Assembly (NCBI GenBank): GCA_029248185.1
Contig: JAQWJV010000040.1
Span: 1-64,000 of the forward strand
Reading direction: 5' to 3'
Length of the DNA: 64,000 nucleotides
DNA from: Flavobacteriaceae bacterium
GTDB lineage: Bacteria; Bacteroidota; Bacteroidia; Flavobacteriales; Flavobacteriaceae
The number at the start of each line of letters is the position of its first letter. The first letter of the stretch is position 1. The notes beneath the pieces are model-generated. The model made no database searches. It was not told where the DNA came from and saw nothing but the letters and a program-made list of their open reading frames with translations. A program made the position numbers and the translations under genes. Of this stretch, positions 26,652-34,457 are shown piece after piece.

Positions 26652-26669
26652 TTGTTACAAATGTAACAA
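26652..26669. promoter_or_regulatory. Perfect 18-bp dyad in the sucC-lysA intergenic region
   Basis: TTGTTACA-AA-TGTAACAA is a perfect palindrome, followed 3 bp later by a third half-site-like TGTTGCAA. The core TTACAnnTGTAA contains TACAnnTGTA, the operator core of BlaI/MecI/CopY repressors, but other families cannot be excluded. It lies 43 bp upstream of the sucC -7 box and 34 bp upstream of the lysA -33 box, so it could serve either gene. Confidence 0.5.
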
Positions 26670-26702
26670 TCTGTTGCAATTTTATATCGTTTGTTCGTTT
26701 TC

Positions 26703-26733
26703 TTTGTTAAAATCAATTTCCTTCCTACTTTCG
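26703..26733 (+). promoter_or_regulatory. lysA promoter: TTTG -N19- TACTTTCG
   Basis: TTTG at 26703-26706 and TACTTTCG (one mismatch to TAnnTTTG) at 26726-26733, separated by 19 bp, the expected Bacteroidota spacing. The -7 box ends 19 bp before the lysA ATG. Confidence 0.65.
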
Positions 26734-26752
26734 TGCTTTACAGAATTAAAAG

Positions 26753-27976
26753 ATGAAAGAAGCTACTTTACTTTCCATTGCAAAACAAGAAGGCCATCCG
26801 GTTTATGTTTATGATGCCCATAAGATTGAACAACAATTCACAAGACTTCAAAACGCATTTAAGGGAGTAGAAAAACTCCGAATTAATTATGCCTGTAAAG
26901 CCCTATCCAACCTCTCTGTTTTGGGATTAATGAAAAAATTGGGTTCAGGCTTGGATACGGTATCCATTCAAGAAGTTCAGATGGGAATCAAAGCTGGCTT
27001 TAATCCTCAAGATATTATTTACACTCCCAACGGTGTTTCCCTAGAAGAAATCGAGCAAGCAGCTCAAATGGGGGTTCAGATTAATATCGACAGTCTTTCC
27101 ATACTTGAACAGTTCGGAACCAAACACCCTACGATTCCTGTTTGTATTCGAATCAATCCCCATGTCATGGCAGGAGGAAATAGTAATATTTCTGTGGGAC
27201 ATATCGATTCAAAATTTGGAATTTCTATTCATCAAATTCCCCATGTGTTGCGTATTGTGGAAAATACAAAAATGCATATAAACGGGGTTCATATGCACAC
27301 AGGTAGTGATATATTAGACATTGAAGTGTTTTTATATGCTGCTGAGATTCTCTTTGATACAGCATTACAATTTAAAGATCTAGAATTTCTAGACTTTGGC
27401 AGTGGATTTAAAGTACCCTATCGTGAAGGCGACATTGAAACCAATATTGAAGAACTCGGTGATAAACTCACCGAACGCTTTCGTCGATTTTGCAAGACTT
27501 ATGGAAGTAAGCTAGAACTTGTCTTTGAACCAGGCAAATTTTTAGTGAGTCAAGCAGGGTACTTTTTAGTCCAAGTAAATGCAGTAAAACAAACCACTTC
27601 TACTGTTTTTGCACAAATAGATTCTGGGTTTAATCACCTCATTCGTCCCATGTTATATGGTTCGCATCATGAAATAAAAAATATTTCTAAACCCAAAGGT
27701 AATGAACGTTTTTATACTGTCGTAGGATATATTTGCGAAACGGACACCTTTGGAAGCAATCGAAAGATTGCTGAAATTGCAGAAGGAGACTTTCTCGCCT
27801 TTCAAAACGCGGGAGCCTATTGTTTCTCCATGGCAAGTAATTATAATTCAAGATTCCGCCCTGCTGAAATTCTATGGTATGATGGACAAGCCCATGTCAT
27901 TCGAAAAAGAGAAACTTTTGAGGACTTAGTTAGCAACCAAGTACTTATTGACTTCAAAGAAAAAGTAGAAGTTTAG
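26753..27976 (+). CDS. lysA: Diaminopimelate decarboxylase
   Basis: 407-residue fold-type III PLP enzyme that decarboxylates meso-diaminopimelate to L-lysine. 'INYACKALSNLSVL' has the PLP lysine near residue 49; 'GVHMHTGSDI' and 'LDFGSGFKVPY' bind cofactor; 'FEPGKFLVSQAG' is the family EPGR-like segment with K in place of R; 'CETDTFG' supplies the active-site cysteine across the dimer. Works downstream of DapD (10231). Monocistronic, with a well-formed promoter. Confidence 0.93.
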   Translation: MKEATLLSIAKQEGHPVYVYDAHKIEQQFTRLQNAFKGVEKLRINYACKALSNLSVLGLMKKLGSGLDTVSIQEVQMGIKAGFNPQDIIYTPNGVSLEEIEQAAQMGVQINIDSLSILEQFGTKHPTIPVCIRINPHVMAGGNSNISVGHIDSKFGISIHQIPHVLRIVENTKMHINGVHMHTGSDILDIEVFLYAAEILFDTALQFKDLEFLDFGSGFKVPYREGDIETNIEELGDKLTERFRRFCKTYGSKLELVFEPGKFLVSQAGYFLVQVNAVKQTTSTVFAQIDSGFNHLIRPMLYGSHHEIKNISKPKGNERFYTVVGYICETDTFGSNRKIAEIAEGDFLAFQNAGAYCFSMASNYNSRFRPAEILWYDGQAHVIRKRETFEDLVSNQVLIDFKEKVEV

Positions 27977-28169
27977 TCAATCCCCAAGTCTGGCGGTAAT
28001 TCTAAACCACCCTTTAGATAGAGTTTTCAATCTAATCCATTCTCATTTTTAGATCCCAAGCGACCGCTCCATTGATCTTTCATTGAAACAAACACTTTCT
28101 ATACTATGAGTTCAAAGGATAGGAAATGAATCTCAAATGCCCTAACTTTAGAGAACAAAATAGCTTTCC

Positions 28170-29756
28170 ATGATACAATCTTACAAAAAACCCCTTCAGC
28201 TTGAAGAACAGTATGATACCATAATTATCGGAACAGGCATGGGAAGCTTAACTACTGCAGCCTTTTTGGCTAAAGAAGGAAAAAAAGTATTGCTGCTAGA
28301 ACGTCATTATACTGCGGGTGGTTTTACTCACGTGTTCAAAAGAAAAGGATACGAATGGGATGTTGGTATTCATTACATTGGGGAAGTTCAAAAAGAAAAC
28401 AGTCCCTTGCGAAAAATGTTTGATTATATCACCAACAAAAATCTCCATTGGGCAGACATGGGGGAGGTTTATGATCAAGTTATTATAGGAGATAAACGCT
28501 ATGATTTTGTAAAAGGAGTCAATCCTTTTAAAGATAAGATGACCTCATACTTTCCAGAAGAGCGTTCGACTATTGATGCCTATGTCGATTTGGTATTTAA
28601 GGCCAATAAAGCGATGGGGAAGTTTTACATCAACAAAGCACTCCCCAAATTAGTGGGCAGTCTCCTCGGTAACATACTGCAAAAACCCTACAGAAAGTTT
28701 TCAGAAAAAACAACCTATGAAGTGCTTCGCACCCTAACGGATAATGAAGAACTTATTAAAGTACTCTGTGGACAATACGGTGACTATGGATTACCTCCTA
28801 AACAAAGTAGTTTTGCTATGCATGCCTCTGTTGTAAAGCATTATTTTGGAGGTGGGAGTTTTCCAATCGGAGGATCTTCACAGATTATAAAAACGATTGA
28901 TCCCGTCATTGAGGTAGCAAAAGGAACGATTTTGATCAATGCAGAAGTAGCAGAAATTATCCTGAAAAAACGACGTGCTATTGGAGTTAAAATGTGCGAT
29001 GGGAAATCATTTTATGCCCCACTCATTATAAGTGGTGCTGGGATCATGAATACCTACAAAAAGATGATTCCCAAGACGCATAAAATCCATAAAGAATTTT
29101 CTAAGCAACTGACTAAAGTTAAACCCTCTGTAGCTCATGGCTGTCTATATATCGGTCTAAATGGAAGTCCAGAAGAATTACAATTACCCAAAAAAAATCT
29201 TTGGATTTATCCCAAAGATTTAGATCACGACAGTTGCGTGAATCGCTTTTTAAAAGACCATGATCAAGCCTTTCCCGTGGTCTATGTTTCATTCCCTGCC
29301 GCAAAAGATCCCAGTTGGACTGAACGTTATCCCAACAAAAGCACCATTGATATCATCACCTTGTTGCCTTATGAAAGCTTTAAAAAATGGGATGAAACAC
29401 GTTGGATGAAAAGAGGAGAAACCTATGAAGCTTACAAAGAAGGTTTTGCTCAACGCCTATTGAATCATCTCTTTGAACATTTACCTCAACTAAAAGATAA
29501 AGTTGATTGTTATGAATTGTCTACCCCGTTGACAACAAAACATTTTGTCAATTATGAACAGGGAGAACTTTATGGTTTGGAGCATACTCCAGAACGCTAC
29601 AAACAAAAATTCCTGAACCCAAGAACACCCATTAAAGGCTTGTATTTAACCGGCCAAGACATTGTAACTGCTGGCATAGGAGGCGCATTGTTTTCAGGCT
29701 TCATTACCAGCACAGCTATAACAGGCAAAAATTTTTGGAAAAAAATATACGCTTAA
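28170..29756 (+). CDS. FAD-dependent oxidoreductase, phytoene desaturase / retinol saturase-like
   Basis: 528 residues. N-terminal dinucleotide-binding 'DTIIIGTGMGSLTTAAFLAK' (~17-36) and 'VLLLERHYTAGGFTHVF', then 'WDVGIHYIG'; C-terminal FAD segment 'GLYLTGQDIVTAGIGGALFSG'. This is the CrtI/RetSat-like branch, whose members desaturate or saturate isoprenoid chains. No crtB or other carotenoid genes are adjacent, so the substrate is open. Convergent with the nitronate-monooxygenase-like gene, 15 bp away. Confidence 0.88.
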   Translation: MIQSYKKPLQLEEQYDTIIIGTGMGSLTTAAFLAKEGKKVLLLERHYTAGGFTHVFKRKGYEWDVGIHYIGEVQKENSPLRKMFDYITNKNLHWADMGEVYDQVIIGDKRYDFVKGVNPFKDKMTSYFPEERSTIDAYVDLVFKANKAMGKFYINKALPKLVGSLLGNILQKPYRKFSEKTTYEVLRTLTDNEELIKVLCGQYGDYGLPPKQSSFAMHASVVKHYFGGGSFPIGGSSQIIKTIDPVIEVAKGTILINAEVAEIILKKRRAIGVKMCDGKSFYAPLIISGAGIMNTYKKMIPKTHKIHKEFSKQLTKVKPSVAHGCLYIGLNGSPEELQLPKKNLWIYPKDLDHDSCVNRFLKDHDQAFPVVYVSFPAAKDPSWTERYPNKSTIDIITLLPYESFKKWDETRWMKRGETYEAYKEGFAQRLLNHLFEHLPQLKDKVDCYELSTPLTTKHFVNYEQGELYGLEHTPERYKQKFLNPRTPIKGLYLTGQDIVTAGIGGALFSGFITSTAITGKNFWKKIYA

Positions 29757-29771
29757 TTGTGTGAAAAAAGC

Positions 29772-30719
29772 CTAATTAATTTTAGAGAGCGTCGCTAAAG
29801 TTAAATGATACGTTTCAACAAATTCCTTAACAACCGCAGCTGCAGGGAGGATACTTTCAATTTGTGCAGCCACTTGACCAATTTCCAATTCTCCCTCCAC
29901 AAGATCGCCTTCAAACATGCCTTTTTTTGCGCGACCTCTCCCCAAAGCCTCTTGTAATTGCTCGGGTGAGGCACCTTCTTGATAGAGTGCTTTGATCTTT
30001 TGATAAAATGGATTTTTAAGTAAGCGTACGGGGGTTACTTCTTTTAATGTCAATTCAGTATCACCCTGTTGAGCCTTGATCACAGCCTGTTTAAAATGAG
30101 GGTGAGAAGAAGCCTCATGCGTTGCCACAAATCGTGAACCCACTTGGACACCTTCAGCACCTAGAGCCATTACAGCCAGCATCGCTGCCCCTGAACCAAT
30201 TCCCCCTGCAGCGATTAACGGAATGTTAATGGCTTTCTTTACCAAAGGAATCAGAGTTAGTGTCGTGGTCTCTTCTCTCCCATTATGGCCCCCCGCTTCA
30301 AAACCTTCCGCCACGATTGCGTCCACTCCACTCTCTTGGGCTTTTAAGGCAAACTTTACCGAGCTTACCACATGCACTACAGTACAGCCGTGAGATTTTA
30401 AAAAAGCTGTCCAAAGCTTCGGATTACCCGCTGCGGTAAATACAATGGGCACTTTTTCTTCCACAATCACCTCCATCAACTGATCTATATCTGGATATAA
30501 CAAGGGAACATTTACCCCAAAGGGCTTTTGAGTGGCTTTTTTACATTTCTGAATATGCTTTCTCAAAACATCAGGATACATCGACCCCGCCCCAATCAAA
30601 CCCAAACCGCCTGCATTGGAAACAGCCGAGGCCAAACGCCACCCACTCGCCCAAACCATACCCGCTTGAATGATGGGATACTCTATTTCAAAAAGTCGAA
30701 TGACTCGATTTTTACTCAT
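29772..30719 (-). CDS. Nitronate monooxygenase / FabK-like FMN-dependent TIM-barrel oxidoreductase
   Basis: 315 residues. 'YPIIQAGMVWASGWRLASAV' at the N-terminus, 'GVDAIVAEGFEAGGHNG' (~135-151) with the conserved His, 'PLIAAGGIGSGAAMLAVMALGA' and 'GVQVGSRFVATHEA' phosphate-binding loops are those of the NMO/2-nitropropane dioxygenase/FabK superfamily. Nitronate oxidation versus enoyl-ACP reduction cannot be decided. The start overlaps the sugar isomerase stop (ATGA), so it is the last gene of the 29772-34383 operon-like set. Confidence 0.88.
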   Translation of the reverse strand: MSKNRVIRLFEIEYPIIQAGMVWASGWRLASAVSNAGGLGLIGAGSMYPDVLRKHIQKCKKATQKPFGVNVPLLYPDIDQLMEVIVEEKVPIVFTAAGNPKLWTAFLKSHGCTVVHVVSSVKFALKAQESGVDAIVAEGFEAGGHNGREETTTLTLIPLVKKAINIPLIAAGGIGSGAAMLAVMALGAEGVQVGSRFVATHEASSHPHFKQAVIKAQQGDTELTLKEVTPVRLLKNPFYQKIKALYQEGASPEQLQEALGRGRAKKGMFEGDLVEGELEIGQVAAQIESILPAAAVVKEFVETYHLTLATLSKIN

Positions 30720-31633
30720 AAAAACCGATCTACTTTCACATAGGCATCTATCACCGCCTGCTCTCCCTCTTTTCCGGACTTACTGTTTCCGTGCTCCATT
30801 CCTAAAATTCCATCAAAGCCTCTGCTGTGAATGTACTTGAAGACATTCGTATAATTAATTTCACCTGTAGTCGGTTCGTTTCTTCCAGGGTTGTCACCAA
30901 TCTGAAAGTAGCCGATTTCATCCCAACATTGCTCAATATTTGGAATCAGGTTGCCTTCTTGAATCTGTTGATGGTAAATATCAAATAAAATTTTACACGA
31001 GGGAGAATCTACCGCCTTACAAATTGCATAGGCCTGCGGACTCTCTGACAAAAACAAGCCCGGGTGATTTCTAAAGTTTAAAGGCTCTAATACCATGACA
31101 ATTCCATGCGGTTCTAAAAGAGCAGCGGCTTGCTTAAGACTTTCAATTACATGAGCCGTTTGATAGGCCATATTTTGTCGTAAATCAACATGGCCGGGGA
31201 CCACAGTCATCCACTTGGCGTGAACCCTTTTTGCTACAGGAATGGCTTTCTTTATATAGTCTAAAAACTCTTCTCTCATACTCACATCACCGCTGGCTAA
31301 ATTGGGTTTTTGCCAGTAAATTTTGTGGGCTACAAAAACACCCATTCGAATTCCCCGTCTTTCCATGGTCCGCGCCATTTTCTCTTGAAGAGTAACGTCC
31401 CTTTCTCGCATTCCATTGTCTTCAAAAGCAGTAAAACCCTGATCTGCCATGAAATTTAATTGATCAATAGGATCTGAACCCGCATGGTGTTTAAACATCC
31501 CCAAATGAGGGGCATAAGGCAAATTAAAAACGTGTTTTGAACTTACTGGTTTTGTCTTTGCAAAAGCTACAGCACCACTAAAAAGTCCAAGACCTGTTGC
31601 TCCGGCAAGCTGTGTGAAATCTCTTCTATTCAT
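30716..31633 (-). CDS. Sugar phosphate isomerase/epimerase family TIM-barrel protein, Tat signal
   Basis: The preferred start is the ATG at 31633 (the track opens 18 codons upstream inside the preceding gene); it gives 'MNRRDFTQLAGATGLGLFSG', a twin-arginine leader. The mature part is an AP-endonuclease-2/xylose-isomerase-like TIM barrel of the hydroxypyruvate isomerase group: 'FTAFEDNGMRERD', 'VVPGHVDLRQNM', 'VLEPLNFRNHPG', 'ILFDIYHQQIQEG', 'GILGMEHGNSKSG', with the Glu/Asp/His/Glu metal ligands spread over these. Probably a periplasmic sugar or keto-acid isomerase. One base separates it from the Gfo/Idh/MocA gene. Confidence 0.88.
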   Translation of the reverse strand: MNRRDFTQLAGATGLGLFSGAVAFAKTKPVSSKHVFNLPYAPHLGMFKHHAGSDPIDQLNFMADQGFTAFEDNGMRERDVTLQEKMARTMERRGIRMGVFVAHKIYWQKPNLASGDVSMREEFLDYIKKAIPVAKRVHAKWMTVVPGHVDLRQNMAYQTAHVIESLKQAAALLEPHGIVMVLEPLNFRNHPGLFLSESPQAYAICKAVDSPSCKILFDIYHQQIQEGNLIPNIEQCWDEIGYFQIGDNPGRNEPTTGEINYTNVFKYIHSRGFDGILGMEHGNSKSGKEGEQAVIDAYVKVDRFL

Positions 31634-31634
31634 C

Positions 31635-32972
31635 TTAAATAAATTTTGTTTTTCCAGGTGTAGGAATAGGATACATTCCTTCAGCATCTGGTACTGTTGG
31701 TGGGGTACTATCCCATGTTAAGGATTCAGGCATCAAATGCAATTGCGAATTTAAAGCCTCTTCAAAAGTAATTTTTTTACCGGTATAAGTAGCCATTCTT
31801 CCTAATATAGCAGACAAAGTACTTTTTGCCCCATTCTCAGCATCAGCAATCACTCCTCCATTTCGTATAGAAGCAAATAACGTATCGTGCTCTACTTGAT
31901 ACGGATTGGCATCTTCCCCCCATTTTCTTGGGTATTTGTATTGAGTTGTTCCTTCCAAATCGGTAATTTCTCCTTTTCCAATTGCTAAACTTCCCTTCGT
32001 TCCCTGAAAAACTTCATCAACTCGACTCATGGTTCCTGGAATGTGACGACATTGACTTGATATTACCGCCCCACTTGGATAGGTAAATTCAACAAAATGA
32101 TGGTCGTAGATTTCTCCATGATCAATTCCGTTTCGTACTTGACGACCTCCCATGCCTTGTGCAGATTCTGGGTAATCTCCCACAAACCAGTTTGCTACGT
32201 CTATGTTGTGAATGTGTTGCTCTAAGATGTGGTCTCCACACAACCAGTTGAAATAATACCAATTTCGCATTTGATATTCCAATTCTGTTTGCCCTGGCTT
32301 ACGTTTTTTCACCCAGACTCCTGCGTCATTCCAATAGACTTGGCCACTTCTAATTTTCCCAATCGCTCCTGCGTCAATTTTTTGCTTTAAGTCAATATAT
32401 TTTGACTGATAGTGCCTTTGTAAGCCTACCACTACATTTAACTTTTTAGTTTTAGCCACTTTTGCCATCTCTAATACTTTACGAATCCCAACCGGATCGG
32501 TAGCAACAGGCTTTTCCATGAACACATGTTTATTATTGTTTATAGCATATTCAAAATGATAAGGTCTAAATCCCGGAGGGGTGGTTAAAATTACCACATC
32601 TGCCATATCAATTGCTTTTTTGTATGCATCAAATCCTACAAAACGATTTTTTTCATGAACATTGATCACCTTCTCCCCGTCAAAATGTTCTGAAATTCCT
32701 TTGAGACTTCGTTCAATTCGATCGCCAAAAGCATCAGCCATGGCCACTAACTCTACATTCTCATCTGCGGTTAGAGCTTGCACTGCTGCTCCTGACCCTC
32801 TACCTCCACAGCCCACCAAAGCCAATTTTAACTTTTTTTCTGCATGAACATGAACCATCCCCTCTACGGTAATGGGTACGGTTAATAAAGCACTGGTAGC
32901 TAAAGCTGTTTTTTGGACAAAGGCTCTTCGAGACTGTCCTTTTTCTTTTTGGTTTTTACTCTTGTAAGTCAT
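31635..32972 (-). CDS. Gfo/Idh/MocA family oxidoreductase with Tat signal
   Basis: 445 residues. A basic N-region then 'SRRAFVQKTALATSALLTVP', a twin-arginine leader, so it is exported folded with its NAD(P) cofactor. Rossmann domain 'LALVGCGGRGSGAAVQAL' (~52-69), 'VILTTPPGFRPYHFEYAI' and the family 'VFMEKPVATD' lysine motif; the C-terminal alpha/beta domain includes 'WNDAGVWVKKRKPGQTELEY' and 'HILEQHIHNIDVANWFVGD'. Periplasmic members act on sugars, some through 3-keto intermediates. Same operon as the TIM-barrel isomerase. Confidence 0.9.
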   Translation of the reverse strand: MTYKSKNQKEKGQSRRAFVQKTALATSALLTVPITVEGMVHVHAEKKLKLALVGCGGRGSGAAVQALTADENVELVAMADAFGDRIERSLKGISEHFDGEKVINVHEKNRFVGFDAYKKAIDMADVVILTTPPGFRPYHFEYAINNNKHVFMEKPVATDPVGIRKVLEMAKVAKTKKLNVVVGLQRHYQSKYIDLKQKIDAGAIGKIRSGQVYWNDAGVWVKKRKPGQTELEYQMRNWYYFNWLCGDHILEQHIHNIDVANWFVGDYPESAQGMGGRQVRNGIDHGEIYDHHFVEFTYPSGAVISSQCRHIPGTMSRVDEVFQGTKGSLAIGKGEITDLEGTTQYKYPRKWGEDANPYQVEHDTLFASIRNGGVIADAENGAKSTLSAILGRMATYTGKKITFEEALNSQLHLMPESLTWDSTPPTVPDAEGMYPIPTPGKTKFI

Positions 32973-32999
32973 AATTCTGATTTGTTATTGTTATTTGAT

Positions 33000-33983
33000 T
33001 TAATCGGTTTCGTAACTCCAATATTTTTTTTGATCCTCAATCGAAGGTACTTCTACAGGTCGAACGACCCGAAATCCAACAAAAGGAGCATCTGTATGCC
33101 ACCATTTGCTTTTGGGTATTTGGGGGTCTCTTTTTTTCCACTTTTTTGATGAAGGTCTTCGTGCCGCAGAACGCAGTCGCTCAGGATTATCCATCCAAGA
33201 TCCCCCTCGTACTACTTTTGGATAAACTTTTTCACCTCTCTCTAAAGGAGAATCCACTCCTTTTTTTCGTTTGGAATAGGCCGTTGGAACATATTGATCT
33301 AGAGTCCATTCGGCTACATTTCCATGCATATCATAGAGTCCCCATGCATTGGGCTTTTTCGTACCTACTTTTTGATATTTTTCATTGCTATTTTCTGCAT
33401 ACCACGCATAGTGGGTTAACTCCGACACTTCCTCTCCGAAGCAATAAGCAGCAGTACTCCCTGCTCTAGCTGCGTATTCCCATTCTGCCTCGGTAGGTAA
33501 TCGATAAAACTTTCCTGTCATGGCGGATAACCATTCGCAAAATTTTACTGCAGCTAATTGTGTCATACAAATTGCCGGATAACCATCGGTTCCCATCCCG
33601 AAACTCATTTCTACATAAGGAGTGGTCGCTCCAGAAACTGCATCAACATCTATAGCAACTTCACTAGTCTCATCTTTTTTAATTTGATATTGGTCAGACG
33701 CTCTACTCACAAAAAGGTTGTATAAATCCCATGTAATTTCAACCTGACTCATCCAGAAAGCATTTAATGTAACCCCATGCTTTGGTCCTTCATCTCCAAA
33801 ATGGCCCACCTCTGTTTTCTTACTTCCCATAACAAAGTCACCCCCTTTGACATAAATCATGGGGAGTTCAAATTCTATTCCATAAATTTTCTCTTTATAG
33901 GAAGATTGCTGTGCCATCAAAAGATTCATTCCATGGAAGAGAATCAATAAAGAGGAATAAAAAAATGATCTTGAAGTTTCCAT
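33000..33983 (-). CDS. SUMF1/FGE-fold secreted protein lacking the formylglycine cysteine pair
   Basis: I take the ATG at 33983 (the track start at 34064 lacks a plausible leader), giving a signal peptide ending near 'NLLMAQQ'. The sulfatase-modifying-factor fold is clear: 'MIYVKGGDFVMGS', 'EGPKHGVTLNAFWMSQVEIT', 'FCEWLSAMTGKFYRLPTEAEWEYAARAG', 'GLYDMHGNVAEWTLD', 'VVRGGSWMDNPERLRSAARR', 'VGFRVVRP'. True formylglycine-generating enzymes carry two Cys after 'RGGSF'; here that segment has none, so sulfatase activation is unlikely. Related proteins are binding or scaffold proteins or non-heme oxygenases. 27 bp upstream of the Gfo/Idh/MocA gene. Confidence 0.87.
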   Translation of the reverse strand: METSRSFFYSSLLILFHGMNLLMAQQSSYKEKIYGIEFELPMIYVKGGDFVMGSKKTEVGHFGDEGPKHGVTLNAFWMSQVEITWDLYNLFVSRASDQYQIKKDETSEVAIDVDAVSGATTPYVEMSFGMGTDGYPAICMTQLAAVKFCEWLSAMTGKFYRLPTEAEWEYAARAGSTAAYCFGEEVSELTHYAWYAENSNEKYQKVGTKKPNAWGLYDMHGNVAEWTLDQYVPTAYSKRKKGVDSPLERGEKVYPKVVRGGSWMDNPERLRSAARRPSSKKWKKRDPQIPKSKWWHTDAPFVGFRVVRPVEVPSIEDQKKYWSYETD

Positions 33984-34038
33984 ACTTACTAATGTAGTAT
34001 TTTTAAATGTATTCGAAAAAAAGGTCGCACTTGACAAC

Positions 34039-34383
34039 CTAAAACCTTGAAAGAGAAAATTCAATAGTAAAACTTAGTATGGCTACGTTGTAATTCAAAT
34101 CCTTATGAAAAACGAATGTTAGGGAAGTAAAGTCCTCAAAAGTTTTGGAATGCAACATGGATTTAAGCAAAATTTGCATGCAAACTCGATCCAGTACCTT
34201 TTGTCTTAAAGCGGGGGAAATACGATTTTCTACGGATATTCCAAAAAGATCACCATTGGCTTTATGCCATTCAAATTCATGCTTTTCTGGAGCCCTCTGA
34301 ACTTCATGCTGCCCAAATAGCGTGGAACTCCAAAGGATAACAAGACCGATAAAAATAAATTTTGTGGTTAAAGACTGGGACAT
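34039..34383 (-). CDS. Small secreted protein of unknown function
   Basis: 114 residues with a good Sec leader ('KFIFIGLVILWSSTLFGQ'). The mature part is ~90 residues with no motif I recognise; cysteine occurs only once ('DRVCMQ') and the end 'LSFTIEFSLSRF' is beta-like, ending in Phe. It is 55 bp upstream of the SUMF1-fold gene and probably the first gene of that operon. It might also be a decayed remnant of a longer secreted protein. Coding status rests on the leader and operon position only. Confidence 0.55.
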   Translation of the reverse strand: MSQSLTTKFIFIGLVILWSSTLFGQHEVQRAPEKHEFEWHKANGDLFGISVENRISPALRQKVLDRVCMQILLKSMLHSKTFEDFTSLTFVFHKDLNYNVAILSFTIEFSLSRF

Positions 34384-34457
34384 AAGCTTTCGAAATGATT
34401 ATCTTTAAAACAATATAAAGATATAAAAACTGTGCTTCCTTATCCTAAACCCATACT

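Noticed and set aside
27977-28169. Possible RNA gene between lysA and the FAD oxidoreductase
   Set aside because: 193 bp scanned for tRNA arms, hairpins with T-runs and small ORFs; nothing convincing was seen.
28170-29756. Carotenoid biosynthesis locus
   Set aside because: Only one CrtI/RetSat-like gene is present; no phytoene synthase, cyclase or hydroxylase is near, so a pathway claim is not supported.
33146-33469. Plus-strand ORF of 107 aa opposite the SUMF1-fold gene
   Set aside because: Complete overlap with a gene that has strong family motifs; no promoter, leader or recognisable domain.
33000-33983. Functional formylglycine-generating enzyme
   Set aside because: The cysteine pair needed for formylglycine formation is missing and no sulfatase is nearby; kept only as a SUMF1-fold protein.
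34384-34457. Operator from ATCTTTA...TAAAGAT inverted repeat before the DUF255 gene
   Set aside because: 7-bp A/T-only arms in very A/T-rich DNA are expected by chance, and no promoter box aligns with it.
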